NCBI RefSeq assembly: GCF_964199755.1
Contig: NC_133896.1
Coordinates: 68,551,142 to 68,615,141 of the forward strand
DNA from: Larus michahellis
Lineage: Eukaryota; Chordata; Aves; Charadriiformes; Laridae
Direction: 5' to 3'
Length of the DNA stretch: 64,000 nt
Shown here: positions 27,947 through 40,300 of the stretch, piece by piece
Layout: every line of letters begins with the position of its first letter
Position numbering within the stretch: position 1 is the first letter of the stretch
Notes under the pieces: generated by a model
Seen by the model: the letters and a program-made list of their open reading frames with translations, nothing else
Databases searched by the model: none
What the model was told of the DNA's origin: nothing
Translations under genes and position numbers: made by a program

Positions 27947-30168
27947 AAACAGATTTAAAAATCTAAATATATATGTTCTGAAAGAGGCAGGCAAGGAAGC
28001 ACTAGATGCAATGTATTTGCCAACAAATGTGAGCAGGGAGCCAAAGTACTGAGTGAAAGGGAATGGACTGGCAGCAAAATCCTTGTAATGTTACCTGAAT
28101 GCTAACAGCTGAGTCTCAGTGAAGCCCCAGAGCCAAATTTACCTGAAGCTTTGGGGATATCTGAATTTGGTCTTTTTGACCAGAGGATTGGTCTTTTCTA
28201 ATGGCTGTGATTCAGCCTAAAACCCTCCTTCTTTGCACACCTAGAGTTAGAGAGGTGGGGATGCAGTCTGTGCTTGTCAGTTTGCACCTTTCTCTGAAAT
28301 AAGGCACTCTCTAAGGAAGAGTTGATCCCCACCAGTAAAGCAGGCCGGCCCTCCTCCCATCTGACTTTAAGGTCCTAAAAATGGTTAAAACCCATCTAGT
28401 GCCAGAGGACTCTTGGGAAGCCGCAGTCGCCACACATGGCAATGCCCTGTTCAAGCAGGGATCCAGGGAAGTCTGCACAAATGGAGTCAGGCGTCTCCAT
28501 GAAGTTCAGGATCACATTTAAACATGCGTGTTCAGGATGGGAAAGTTTCTGCTCTCTGACCCACCCTAAGATGGGTACCTTCAGCAGAAGTGGAGTCACT
28601 AGGCTAGTCACAAATGCAAGCATAGCCCTGCAGGGTCAAGTTTCACCTTTCTGAGGGCTTCATCCGAAGACCACCTCAGACCTGTACAATTTCAAACCCC
28701 CAGTGATTTCTGTGCTGTAATCCTGAGCAGCATCACTCACTGGTGGCTCCAGACACTGGGCCACATCACGTCACTGTTCCTGATGCGAAGTAGGTAAATG
28801 GCCAAGTGCACAACAGGCTTTTTCCAGGCAGGCAAGAACAAACTGGACACAACAGGTAAACTGGTCCCAGCAAGTGTCTGGCAAACAGAAGATCCAGCCC
28901 TGCTGCTAATGTGGGTAATGAGGAGGGAAGACTACAGGTAACCAAAAGCCCTCTAGAGACCAAGACACAAGAGGAAGGGACATGGGTCAAACGGTGTTGA
29001 GGAACTCGGCTCCTCCTACACTGCCTCTGTAATGATTAGCTTCACCTTGGCAGCAAAGAGGCTCACTTAACTCATGGCAAATAAAAGATCTTCCTCTATC
29101 GACGTATAGCAAAGCTGAAAGATGAGGGGGCTCAGAGGGACATGGCTTTGCATCACTGGTTAGCAGCCATTCCACGCATTTGCAGCAGTTTTCCTCAGCA
29201 GCGTTACAAATAAGGCCCAAATGTCCCAAAGTCAGCATTTATAATCTGACCGTGGTCCAAGCCTATCTTGGGGACTTTAGACTGAGGTCTGTATGCAACA
29301 ACCATGGAGGAGGAGGAGGAAGAGGAAAGGTGGCTCTACTCTGGCTCCTCCTCTGGTATAAAGCTCGTCCCAGGACCAACTCTGCATCAAGGTCCAGGAG
29401 AGGCCACTGGGCAAAGAGCAGCTGCTGGTGCTTTGGAGGAAGGTCTGAAGTGTTTGGTCAGAGAGAGCGAGCTGGAGAGGAGGCAGCTGTGGCCGAAAGG
29501 GGCTCTCAATCCCCTCAGTTAGTGAGGTGTGTGACTGGGCTCTCCCTTTTTGCAGTTTGTGTCACTGGCTTTAGCAATGTAGACACCTTTGGTTTGTTAT
29601 GGTTTTGTTTTTTGTTGTGGGGTTTGTAGCGTGGTTTAGTGTTGTTTGTTTTTTTTTTTTTCCCCTGGGATGACTAGAGATGAAGTTGCAGCCTGTGAAA
29701 TGTGGGCAATTTAACATGGGCTGAGCAGCTTGATCCACTTCTCTAGTAAGTATATTTGCCTCCTACTAAGGTGTTTTAACCAAGGTCAGTGGAAATAAAC
29801 ACCACGGCCAGGCAGCTTGGGGCAATTAGCAGAAAACATAAAGAGAGCCAATTTGCCCGAGCTGGTCAGATCAGGAAACGACAGCCCTCGCAGGTCTGAG
29901 GCTCTGAGGAAGGAGACATCTTTCAGCAGGAACTTTTGTAAATTCTCCCTAGGCTGATGCAAACCAGCATAATTGTGCTGGCTGAAGTCAGGGAGACACA
30001 CTGGTTGATCCTGGCTGAGCACTTGGGGTATGTGTGCTGAAGGATTTTGCTGGATTTCTTTAGCATTTTGATTAAGGTTTCTTTTTTTTTTTTAATCTTC
30101 CTGCAACTAGTTCTTCTCCTGATGTTTTTGGTGTTGTTAAGCAAGGGTATCTGCTTGTTCAGACACAA

Positions 30169-30174
30169 TTTATT
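30169..30174 (-). promoter_or_regulatory. Candidate polyadenylation hexamer for ADA2
   Basis: AATAAA on the minus strand, about 1.0 kb past the ADA2 stop codon. Human ADA2 also has a long 3' UTR. No other canonical hexamer was seen closer. This is a weak assignment. Confidence 0.25.
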
Positions 30175-31195
30175 GGGTAGTTGCTGCAAGACCTTTTTGC
30201 CAAAGAACTGGAAAGTCCCACTGCAAAGGTCCAAGTGAACATAGTGGACATCCACAGTGTGAGAGTAGTTCTCCACCAAGGTGAAAATCTGTCTGACAGG
30301 CGGAATAAGGCCACATTTGCACTCTGAGTTAGGTGACAAAGGCTGGCAGAGGAAATCCCTGAAATCAAAAGGCCCTTCCTATAAAAGCAGAGGCTTGTGT
30401 TAACATAGCCCAGTGCAGGGGGGCAGTTTTAATTAAGCTGGATCAGGGTGCTTTTTTCTCAGATGAAAAGTAATTTAGCTTCCTTGTGACCAGAGGACAG
30501 GAAAAGATTTTGCAAGAAAAAAACTGTTGGCAAATGAGACACCTCTTTTTGGCTTTATGATCACTGTGCAACCAGGCTTAAATGTTCTGGGAGCAAGTTC
30601 CATCAGCTCGTTTCCAGCCATGGTAGGTCCTGAAATAGCAGACATCAGACCTATGACTGGTTCTTCGACCTAGCAGTGCTATTTTGGCAGCAGGCCCAGG
30701 GTTAAACATAACCAGAGTCATTTTCAGTCCTTGCTCTCCTGAAGGTCAGTGGCCCAAATGGTTGGATGTTTGTCTTAGCTGTTTCCGGACAAGGTCTGCA
30801 TTTTGTAACGATAAGGCGAAATTCAGAGATCCTCATGTTGGCAATCTCCTGCTAACTCTTAATTAGAAGGCATTTTTTTCCTGAATAAGGATGTCAGGAT
30901 TTGGTCATCGGCAGTTTTTAATTGTTTTGACTATTTTGAGCAGGGTGTTCTTTTGTGGCTGAAATAAAGGCTCACTGCTCCATTTTACCTCCAGTCCATG
31001 ACTTTCACAGGATGGCACAGCTCATTCTTAGCATTAAGCCCATTAAGCCTAGTTTACCAGATCCGCCCATTTCCAGGAGAGACTTTGAGGTTCATTCATC
31101 TGCTCAGGTCACATGGAAGAAGCAGTCTCCCTCTTAGCAATAAGCCCGGCTCTCTCTGGCTTGACATATGCCTTCTGAGATGAGACTCCTCCCCT

Positions 31196-31304
31196 CTAAA
31201 GCTCCCTCAAAAAGCCATCAGAGAGGTCAGCCACAAATTGGTCCCATTTTTTCTGCCAGACCTCTTTGGCCTTGGACTTCTCATCCGGTAGCATGGCACT
31301 GTAT
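31196..31304 (-). CDS. ADA2: ADA2 coding exon 9 (terminal)
   Basis: Residues 480-515 and TAG (31198-31196). It reads [20 protein letters not shown] then [16 protein letters not shown]. It matches the human tail up to the VADL/IADV segment and then differs. The acceptor is CTCCTCACAG. Confidence 0.94.
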
Positions 31305-34300
31305 CTGTGAGGAGGAGAAAAGTCAGTATCAGACAGGAGACAAGGGGGCAGCTATTTCAAGATCAGTGGCCAAAATGAAAAGGCAGGAAGCAGCAACAGA
31401 TTAACCCTTGCAGGACATGCCTACACCACACAGAGTAACAGCGTAAAGAGCCTTGAGCTCATGCTGGCTGGACTTACACTGGGGCAAGAAGCATCATGGC
31501 CATATCAACAGCTACTGAGTCCTGCACCATGAGGACAAAACAGCTCCGTCTGCATAAGCTGAAGACTTGCTGGGTTGCACACAGTGGCTTGTGGCTAGTA
31601 CAAAAGAGACAGTGCTGCTGTTGCTTTCAGATGTCCCCTGGGCTTGGTCCAGATTGGTAGGAAATAAGAGTATTTGTTGTTTCCCTGGCCATGTGGGGAC
31701 CTGGGATTGGCATGAGGATTGGCATGGAATTTGGCAAACAGACAAAAGTCTAGGAATGTACAGAAAGACCCTGGGCACCATATCCAAACTATTTTGGGAC
31801 ATTCAGAGCTGTCCAGATAGATAAACCGAAAAAGTGGTTAAACACACCCAAACTACATGCTGGTAGATTGTTTTCTTGTGTTTCTGTGGGCCATGGCAAA
31901 CACCACAGCAAGTCAGATTTTGTCAGAAATACCAAGACGTAACATTTCTCCCATTCCCAGAACCAGGTGCTGGAGGCAAGTTCCCAAAGGATGGAAAAGA
32001 AGGAATAAACTGAGACACTGAGTTAGAGGAAGGCACTCAAGGGCATGGGCAGAGGAGCGTCTGGGGTCCCTGTGTCCTGCCCTTGGGGGAGACACACAGA
32101 AGAGACTTTGGATTAACAGAAGCCTGGTTCGTGTGGCAGAGGGAACTCTGAGGCCAAAACTCAAATAGAGCGGGTTTCCAGGGAGCAAGCTGATCATCCC
32201 CCTAGCATTATGATGGCTAGATGAGACAGGTGAGGAACTTACGTTATGGAGTTGAGCGCAAGTTGTTTTAAGGTTCTCAGGTCGGCATTCATCCCTCCAA
32301 TGGCCATGAACACCTCGTAGAAGTCATAGGAGATGCCCTTTGCCCCAAAGATAGGGGGATCGTCGGGGCTGATCACAATGGGGTGCCCTTCAGCCATGAG
32401 GTCGGCTGCGGGGTGGCTCCGCAAGTCAGCTACCAACATCAGGACCTCAGTGGGGAAGCGTGGGAGACAATATGACGTTGAGTTATTGCTGTAGCTGTGA
32501 TTGCATTATGGCACCCATCACACCATGTACCTGCTATAGCTGCTTGTGTCAGCAGGTAGTCGTCAGGGAGGAAGAGCCTCCAGAGGACTGTTCAGAGCAT
32601 GTTAGGCGTTCTGCTCTGAACTGATGCAGAAGGAGCCTGCTTATTGCCACTGGCTATACAAGGAGATGGGTTTCTTAAATTAATCACCTAAATCAAGGCC
32701 AGTGGGGTGAATAACTTCTGCTTATTTTTAACGATTTGACTGTGGCTGTTTCAGGAACAGTCTCTTGGTTACGTATTTGCCGTGACACTTAGCTGGGGGC
32801 ATCTGGAGCTGGTATCAGTTCTCTCCTTCAAGGCTCACACCGGTACATCTCTACCCCAGAGCATCCCTTCTACTGCGCCTAGGGGACAATGCACACCACG
32901 CTAATGTGTTGCAAAAGAGTTGCCCCTGGTTATGAATTCTACAAAACCAAAAGGACTCCCAGTTGCTATCCCAGTGGCTCAGCCTCTGGCCCTCTTGGCT
33001 TTGAAGTATTTTCCATTATATCTCTTTAGGCACCTCCCTGGCTCTGGGCCTCATCTCCTCTAGGGAGGACCTTCCCAGGTTCCTCTGGGTAGGAATTTAA
33101 ATGGTTTTGAGCTGACTGGTGTTACAAGCCTTATGCATAGACAGCGTGTATCTTTGTAGCAGACTGCAGTGTAATGTGGTGCAGAGGAAACTGAGCCAGC
33201 CTGCGTGCAACAAAACATGGTAAATCCCATTCCAGTATCCCAGCCCCAAGACCTAAGCTTTTCCCAGCATACCTGGTTGGAGATGGGACAGACTTCTACA
33301 GGAATATCCCTCTTCAAAGACAAACTTTTGGCTACTGGGTGTTTAATGAGGGCAAGTCCGTGGCCAATCCGGCTGGTATTCAGTAGCAACGCATCCAGGA
33401 CGTTATTGTCTACAGAGGTGCCCTGCCAGTCTGAGCAGAGACAGGTAAGAATCACTGCAGTGCTGTGAGCAAATATATCTTCTCAAACTGCTAGATGGTT
33501 TTGTTAATAAGTGTCTCAGTCGCAAGGGAAGAGGGTTGCTCATGCTCTTGAGTTCCCGCTTTGCATTTTCAGTGAAACAGGGATCCAAATCTGCCTAGGA
33601 CATTGCCCAGTGTAGAGATACCCACTCATCTCATCTGGCTTTAGATGTCCACAGTCTTGCTCTTATAGCTAAGCTAATCATGTTGGTCTCTGTTCATAGT
33701 CAAGGGAGAGGACTAATCATTTCTGGGGAGCAGACTGGGCTTTAGCATGAGATGTATCACACCTCAGAAGTGCCTGTGATGGCTATAAAGTGAGGTAGAG
33801 TAACTAGTTCAGATGTAGACATCTTCTCTGTAGATGTCAACGTGCAATAAGCCTAACATACAAGTTAGACACAACTGTCATGCATGGTTAGGATAAATCC
33901 CACCCATCCAGACCGAGTAATATATTGCCAATAATAATACATTTCCCCTGGAACAAAGGGCAATGATCGGTTACTTTGGTGAGCATATTCAGTTAAGACT
34001 TGAGGCTGGCTGAGACATTCCTTCACCTTAAAATGTAAAATAATGGCCGAGTTAGTTAGTTATTCTTCTGCTGCTGTGGATAGGAGGTGAGCACTGCTCC
34101 GAGGAGGAAATGGCTACTAGCGATAACTCTTGCAGCATGACACAGGAGAAAGACACTGAGAAACATGATGTCTACAGTCAAGAGCGGGGAACAGGTAGGG
34201 GAGGTGCCGTGGAGGGATGCTACAGTGACAAGCTGATATCAGGAGAAGCATAGGGAAAACCGATGACACACACGCATGTGTATACACACATCCACACACA

Positions 34301-37300
34301 TTCCATCATCTTGGTACAGCCAGGCTTACTTCTCTGTGCTTTGCAAGACTGCACCTCGAGCAATAACAGGCCTTGAGTCCTCATGCTTACCAGTCTCCCC
34401 AGCATGGAAAAAGTATGGCAAGTCGACCCCCAGGGAATATGGGATGGTCAGGGCATCCTTCAAGTCCCATAAAGAATGACCTTCATCCTCATCACCAACC
34501 TGGGAGAAAGAGGAAAGGTATTTTTGAACATGCTTTGGAAGATGGTGGGACTTACAGCTATGTATCACTGAGGTGCCAACTGTACTGAAATTGCAATGCT
34601 GCGGGACAGGGAGCTGGTTCTTTCAGGGGATTTTGTGAATTACCCTCAGCAAAATCTTTAGCTGGAGGATTTGCGATTCGTTTACACGGATTTCAGTACA
34701 GCAGGAGAGGATCTGGCTCTGGTATAAAACATTTGCCACATTATACGTGTAGTGCTATTGCACCTCTAGTGGTTAACTCGAAGCCACAGAAGAAATACGA
34801 TTACCAGGTCGAAGCCCGCCAGGGTGTCTGGGAAGTGGGCTCTGAGTGCCATGGCAGTGACGATGGCTTCTTTAATCTGGGAAACATTCAGCATCCTAAA
34901 GAGCAAGAGAGAGAAAGCAGTGCAGAGGCTCGCCCCCACCGGGCCTGCCTTCTTTGGGTTTGAGTTGTGAAATGGGGGCCCCAGGGGTATTTCCAAAAAT
35001 GCAAGTTGCTCCTGAATCTGACAACCAGCTTCAGGTCTCCAGAGTAACAGCAGTAGAAAATTGGTATTATGAAAGTAAACCCCTGAATGACCAGGAAATG
35101 CCTGGCTAGACCCTGCTGTCACTTGAGTTGAGGCACGCTTGTCTAAGACTCACAGGATTTCCCATCTACCAAGCAGGGAACACAACAGCCTGGAGAGAAA
35201 ACATTTACATTATTTTTTTTTTTCCTCTTGACTGTTTTACTGGGAGATGAGACAGTAGTTGCACTTCAAGAAAGTTTTAAATTTAGCTTTCTTCCAGCCC
35301 TATCGGACTTAAACATCACAGTGCATTTTGCAGATGGGCTCTGCCCATACCCAGGCTGGCCAGGGGCAAGACAGCACTGAACTGGAAACAGCATCGTGCC
35401 GAGCCGGAGTGAGTAAGTGCCGCTGAGAGGTCTGTTCTATTTGCTCAGGATCACCTCACATGACTTCATGGCATCTGGCTGACTTGGAGAACAGCCTTGT
35501 GCCCGACTGTGAACAGCAGCACGAACATACCGTACCAAAGGCTGTCGGGAGAACAGCGTTCGCAGGGTCCCGCGAGGACCTTTGCAATACCGAGTGCCCA
35601 TACTCGGGCACTGCTGTCACTGCTTCAGCTTCTGCAGAGAGGAGGAGTATGTCCAGGCTCGGGAAGAGAGCACACACGGCTTGGACACGCACGCACGCAA
35701 CCCTCCCCTTGCTCATTCCCACACACAGGGTCCGCAGGCTCTTGTCCCTCTAGCGTATGCCATGAGCTAACCCTGGTCACCCTGCACGTACGCAGACTTA
35801 TATAGATGATTTCTCATCCTCAGCCTTTTACATGTGCCAGGGAATGCTTCGGGAGTCAACACCCCAGGTCTGACGGCGCACGCGGGCATTGCTAACCAAC
35901 TGTGGCACTTCAGCCCAGCTCTCAGCATCTCTTCTCCTGCCTGGACCCCTCTCTCCCCACCACCGCCTCTGCCGTAGCACGGCCAGCCCCGTTCAGCCTT
36001 TACCTGTGTGCTGTAAATATAATCTTGGCTCCAAGAAAGTCAGGGTGTTCCTTCACAAACTGCCTGGTCACTTCCTGATAGGTTGCCACGGACCATGATT
36101 TATTGTGCCGGGTGCCATCCAGTTCATACACCTGCAGGACAAAAAAACACACGGTAAGCAGAAGCTGGAAAAGGCATTTTATTGTAGGGTGGGAGAAATG
36201 AACTGAAGAAAACCTTGGGAGAAGCAATGCGCTGCGGTCCTGGCAACAGGGCAGAAAAAAAGCAGTTAAATCTGTGCAGAACATTTTCTTCTCGAAGCCT
36301 TTACCACCTGGCAAGAACCAAGGAATGGTTTTCCTCCCTCCTATGTGATACAAGAAACAAGCTTCTCCATGTTCAGACATGGCAAGTAAGTGCCCTTGAG
36401 TACCCAGAGGAGACCACGACCTCTTACTCATGTCCGTATCAAATGCTGGAGTGTTTTGTCCCGTCTGGCGGCTCACACACGCTCTGTGCCTTGCAGTGGC
36501 AGTCTGTCAGCCAAGGCAGCCCCAAGGCACGTGAGGGCTGAGCTCCATAAGCTACCAGCTGGGCTGGGCTTCTGCTCCCCTCTGCCAGAGGTTTGCTCTG
36601 TGACCTTGAGTCAGTTGTTTAGTCCTGCCACACTTTCCCAGCTCCCTGGCCGCAACCTGGGAAAAACAATCCTTTTGGTACGCTCTGTCTCATCAACTTA
36701 CTTTGTGAGTTCCTCACTACCAGGGCTCTACACGGGGCTTGTGCCCTTATTTCAGCAGGGTTGTAGACCCTGCGTGCCCTGACCGATACCAACCCACAAA
36801 GACCCTGCCTGGCATCGCTCATAAATGGTGGCTGAAATCACTCTGTCTGTTCCTTTCTTATATTTCTTGCCTTTCTTTTCTCTTTCATCCTTCTCCTCCA
36901 CCCTTCAACTGGTCCACTCTGCCTTCTCGCTTGCCCTCAGGTGCTGCCCCTGGCAGCGATGCCCCTCGCCAAGCCCCTGCGCCCCGCCATGCTGTGGCAT
37001 CCCCCTTGCAGGTGGCCGCAGATGCTCGGGGGTGAATTTTCCCCTCTGCGGCCCATGGGAACACGAGACTTTACACAGCTGAATTTGCAAACACAGCTGG
37101 GTTTGGGGGGCTTTTCCGCAATGTTTGCTGTTTCGCACTAAATCCTGACATTCATTTACTCTACTTGAGGGGCCGCTTCTGGTGGGCTTTGCTGCAGGGC
37201 GAGCTTTTGCGGAGTGTCAGCGCTGCTGTTCAACCCTTGTGGAGGATCTCCATCCCCCACAAGCATCTCGCTGTTCCCATCACACCCCGCTCACCTCGAC

Positions 37301-40300
37301 TTCCACAGCCAAGCGTTTCCCTCCACTCTCATCCTGCTCCAGCCTAACTGGTACTTTCCTGCGGGTCAAGGACGGCAGCCCAGCGTGTCCCCGGCTCCTC
37401 GCAGCCCTTGCAGTGCTACCCAGGATGCAGGCAGCCTCTTTGCCTGTTCCTCGCAGCACGCCGAGCTGCCGGGTGCGAGTAAGCCCCGGGGAGGGAGGGG
37501 GGGCTCTGGAGGCTCCCACGCCTGGAGCCAGCATTAGGGGCTGGATGGGAAGCAAATTTTCCCTGCCAAGCCTCTCTTCAAAAGACATTGCAACCATGTC
37601 TAAGGGCTGCCGGTAAATGCAGGGTATTTTCCAGTCAGACCCACGCACTGCTATCATTGCAGATACTCTTGGCCCGGAAACCTGTGCGACCTGGGGGGAT
37701 GCCAGCACTTCGGGCTGTCTCACAGCACAGGAATTTTGACATTGCTGTTGTTTTCTCTTTCCAGGTACCCCAAAGACAGATGGTGACTGAGCTCAGGGCA
37801 ACTGGCTCATGACCAACCCCCAGCAAAGTAAGATACATAGAAGCTTTTTGGTCTTTTCCCCCTCGTTTTTTTAACTCCTTTTCAATGCACCCTTCTCATC
37901 TCAGGCAGGATGGAGTGCCAGCCTGCAGCCTGACACCGAGCCCTCTTTCGCTATGGGGCCAGCTCGAGCCACAACAGGCCAGGGTTAGGCAGCCCCGCTC
38001 CCCAGCTGTTGGAGCGGAGGCAGGCACAAAGCCAGATCAGCCTCCAAATTTGTCACAGCACCTGCCTGTCCTCCCATGGGGTGGCTGTGGAGACCTGCCC
38101 GGCAGCAGCGGTGGTTGCTGGGGTGCAGACATTCATCTGCAGCTGGCCCAAGCCTGCCAGCCATTGCGTGCAAGGGCAATGATTTAAGGAAGTTGCTGGC
38201 AGGCACTTTTGGGAGTTGGGCCACTGGCAGGACATCAGTGTGGCTGCTTCATCCGCCTGACATTGCGGTGCCAGCAGCAAGCTGCTACCTGCATTCCCAT
38301 ACATGGCCTGCCACTGCCACCTGGATCCTTCAGGTGCTGACAGACGGACCTTGCACAGCAGCTTCATTCCCATTGCAATGGACATGGAGGTGGAAGGTGT
38401 AGTGAGGGAGCAGCAGCCTTGGTTCATTTGTTTTGTCAAGGAATCTGCTTCTCTGAGAGAGCTCCCACCCCCCACGCTGCCCCACTTGGAGCTGGTCTGG
38501 AGAACCATATGGAAAAGGTGTGTCTGCAGTGTCGAAATTGCCACCAGGGAAGTAGGAACTGTTATAGTCAAAGAACGGTGGTGGGGTCTGCTGGTGCTTG
38601 GGAAGACATCGGGGCAGTGCGGGATTGTAGGACAGTCTCACCAGCTCCAGGCAATGTGCAGGGAGAAAGGTCTAAACTATTGCCATCAGATTTTAGTGTT
38701 AGTGGCAATGACAAGAGCAGTTCATACTTCACATAGCCAAAATTTTAGGTTGTCTGCAAACTGTGGAAGACTGTGCTTTGCCAATCAGTTTACTAGCCTG
38801 CTCAGAGAAGTCATTCTGAAACAAGTTACAGATTCTAAATAACATAACTCTTCCAGAGTAAGTCTCTTTTCAAGACGGGAAATTGTTACAGAAGCGCTGC
38901 CACAGAACAGGTGATTCTGGTGCAGACCAGCTGAGATGCACCTTCCCAACCAGCAAGATTTCGACCCAGCTCCCAGTCAGACTGTACAATGCAGGCATGT
39001 GCTGTTGCCATAGTAGGTATTTTCCTTAACCATTAAGAACAAAGTATCTCTCACTTTCAAGCCCTTGCCTATGCAAATCTCCAAGAAAGACCTTTGAATA
39101 TGATCAAGGTTTTCCAGCATCCTTAGAAGGGCAGGTATGCAAACATCCAAAAACTAAATTCAAGATAGGGCTTGAGAAAAGTTATGGAGAAATAAGGATT
39201 TAAAAGAATACTAGAGAAGCCAAAAAATACGTACCGGAGGCAGGAGAGCTCTTATCTCGACATACTGTACGTTATCTTCATAGAGCTCCAGCAGCCCCTG
39301 GTAGAAATAGGCCTTGAACACAGGTGCATAGCAGATAAGTCCAGAGGCAATGAGAAAGACTTCTTCAAATCTTTTCCAAATGAAAGCCTGAGAAGGGTAG
39401 GCCAGCTCAGGGGCATCCGTCACCAGGGTCAAGTTTCTCAGCAAGCTGCAGAAAGCAGTAAAGAGAAGAGGAAGAATGAGAAGAACAAACAAGACAACCA
39501 GCTTTCATCATGCAAAAAGCCAACGGCTGGCAGCTGGGTGTTCAGTACCAGAGGAAATAGGTTTCCTTCAGGATGGATGTGAGTTTTATTGTCAGAGACC
39601 AAGCTTTGCGGACGTGACGCTCTCCCACCCGCATGCGCTGGGGTGCAGCAGGGCAGCAGCTGTGATGAAGGAGGTACGTGTTTTTTGGGCAGGACCAAGA
39701 AAAGATGGGGGCCCAAGATCTAACTTGGAGCCTCTTGGCACTGCAGTACAACAGGCATAACAATGACTGATACAACTAGGAAGCATACAGGACATCTGTC
39801 ACCTGTATTTACTCCTGGCTGGTACAGATAATAGCCAACAGGTAAAAAGTCAAACATTACATGTTCAGCAACAAGCAAGGTAAGACTAGTCGTTCAAAAC
39901 CTGCCCCTTCCTTTTTTGAGGGTGAAATCTTGAGGAGTGATAGAGTTACAAAAGCAAGTATGATGTTTTTATATCGTAAGAATGGCACTCTGCCACCCAG
40001 GGTTATCCTTAATCCAAAAGTAGGCTAGTACACTACTCCTGAAGACAATATATTCTCCCAAACATCTCCAATGCCTGTAAAAATTATGACACCCGGCCCT
40101 CTGTTCACCACCAAAAGGCGGACTGAGTCTCCAGGAGATGCCATGTACTGGACCACCATCAACCTGCTTACTAAGCCTGTAACTTGCCCTCGTACTTTCA
40201 TATTGTCAAAATATGTCATCTCATGTAAGCAGTGGGAAAATGATCGTGAATCAGAATCCTTTCTCCCCCTCCAGTGGAATAAACCTGATATCCTGCCTGC

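Larger units (their letters stand above)
22431..31195. other. Intergenic region between HDHD5 and ADA2
   Basis: No coding exon was recognised. The region contains an orphan CpG island (24110-24440), a GGGAAC hexamer array and G-rich minisatellite (24488-24906), and two CR1 fragments (25009-25388 and 27661-27946). The rest is unremarkable, with poly-T runs at about 29650 and 30078. The right end should hold the ADA2 3' UTR. Confidence 0.6.
34896..39234. other. ADA2 introns flanking coding exon 4
   Basis: Apart from exon 4 (36131-36004), these introns hold no recognised feature beyond a MIR-like snippet near 36595 and moderately GC-rich stretches at about 35400-35900 and 36900-37550. Confidence 0.5.
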
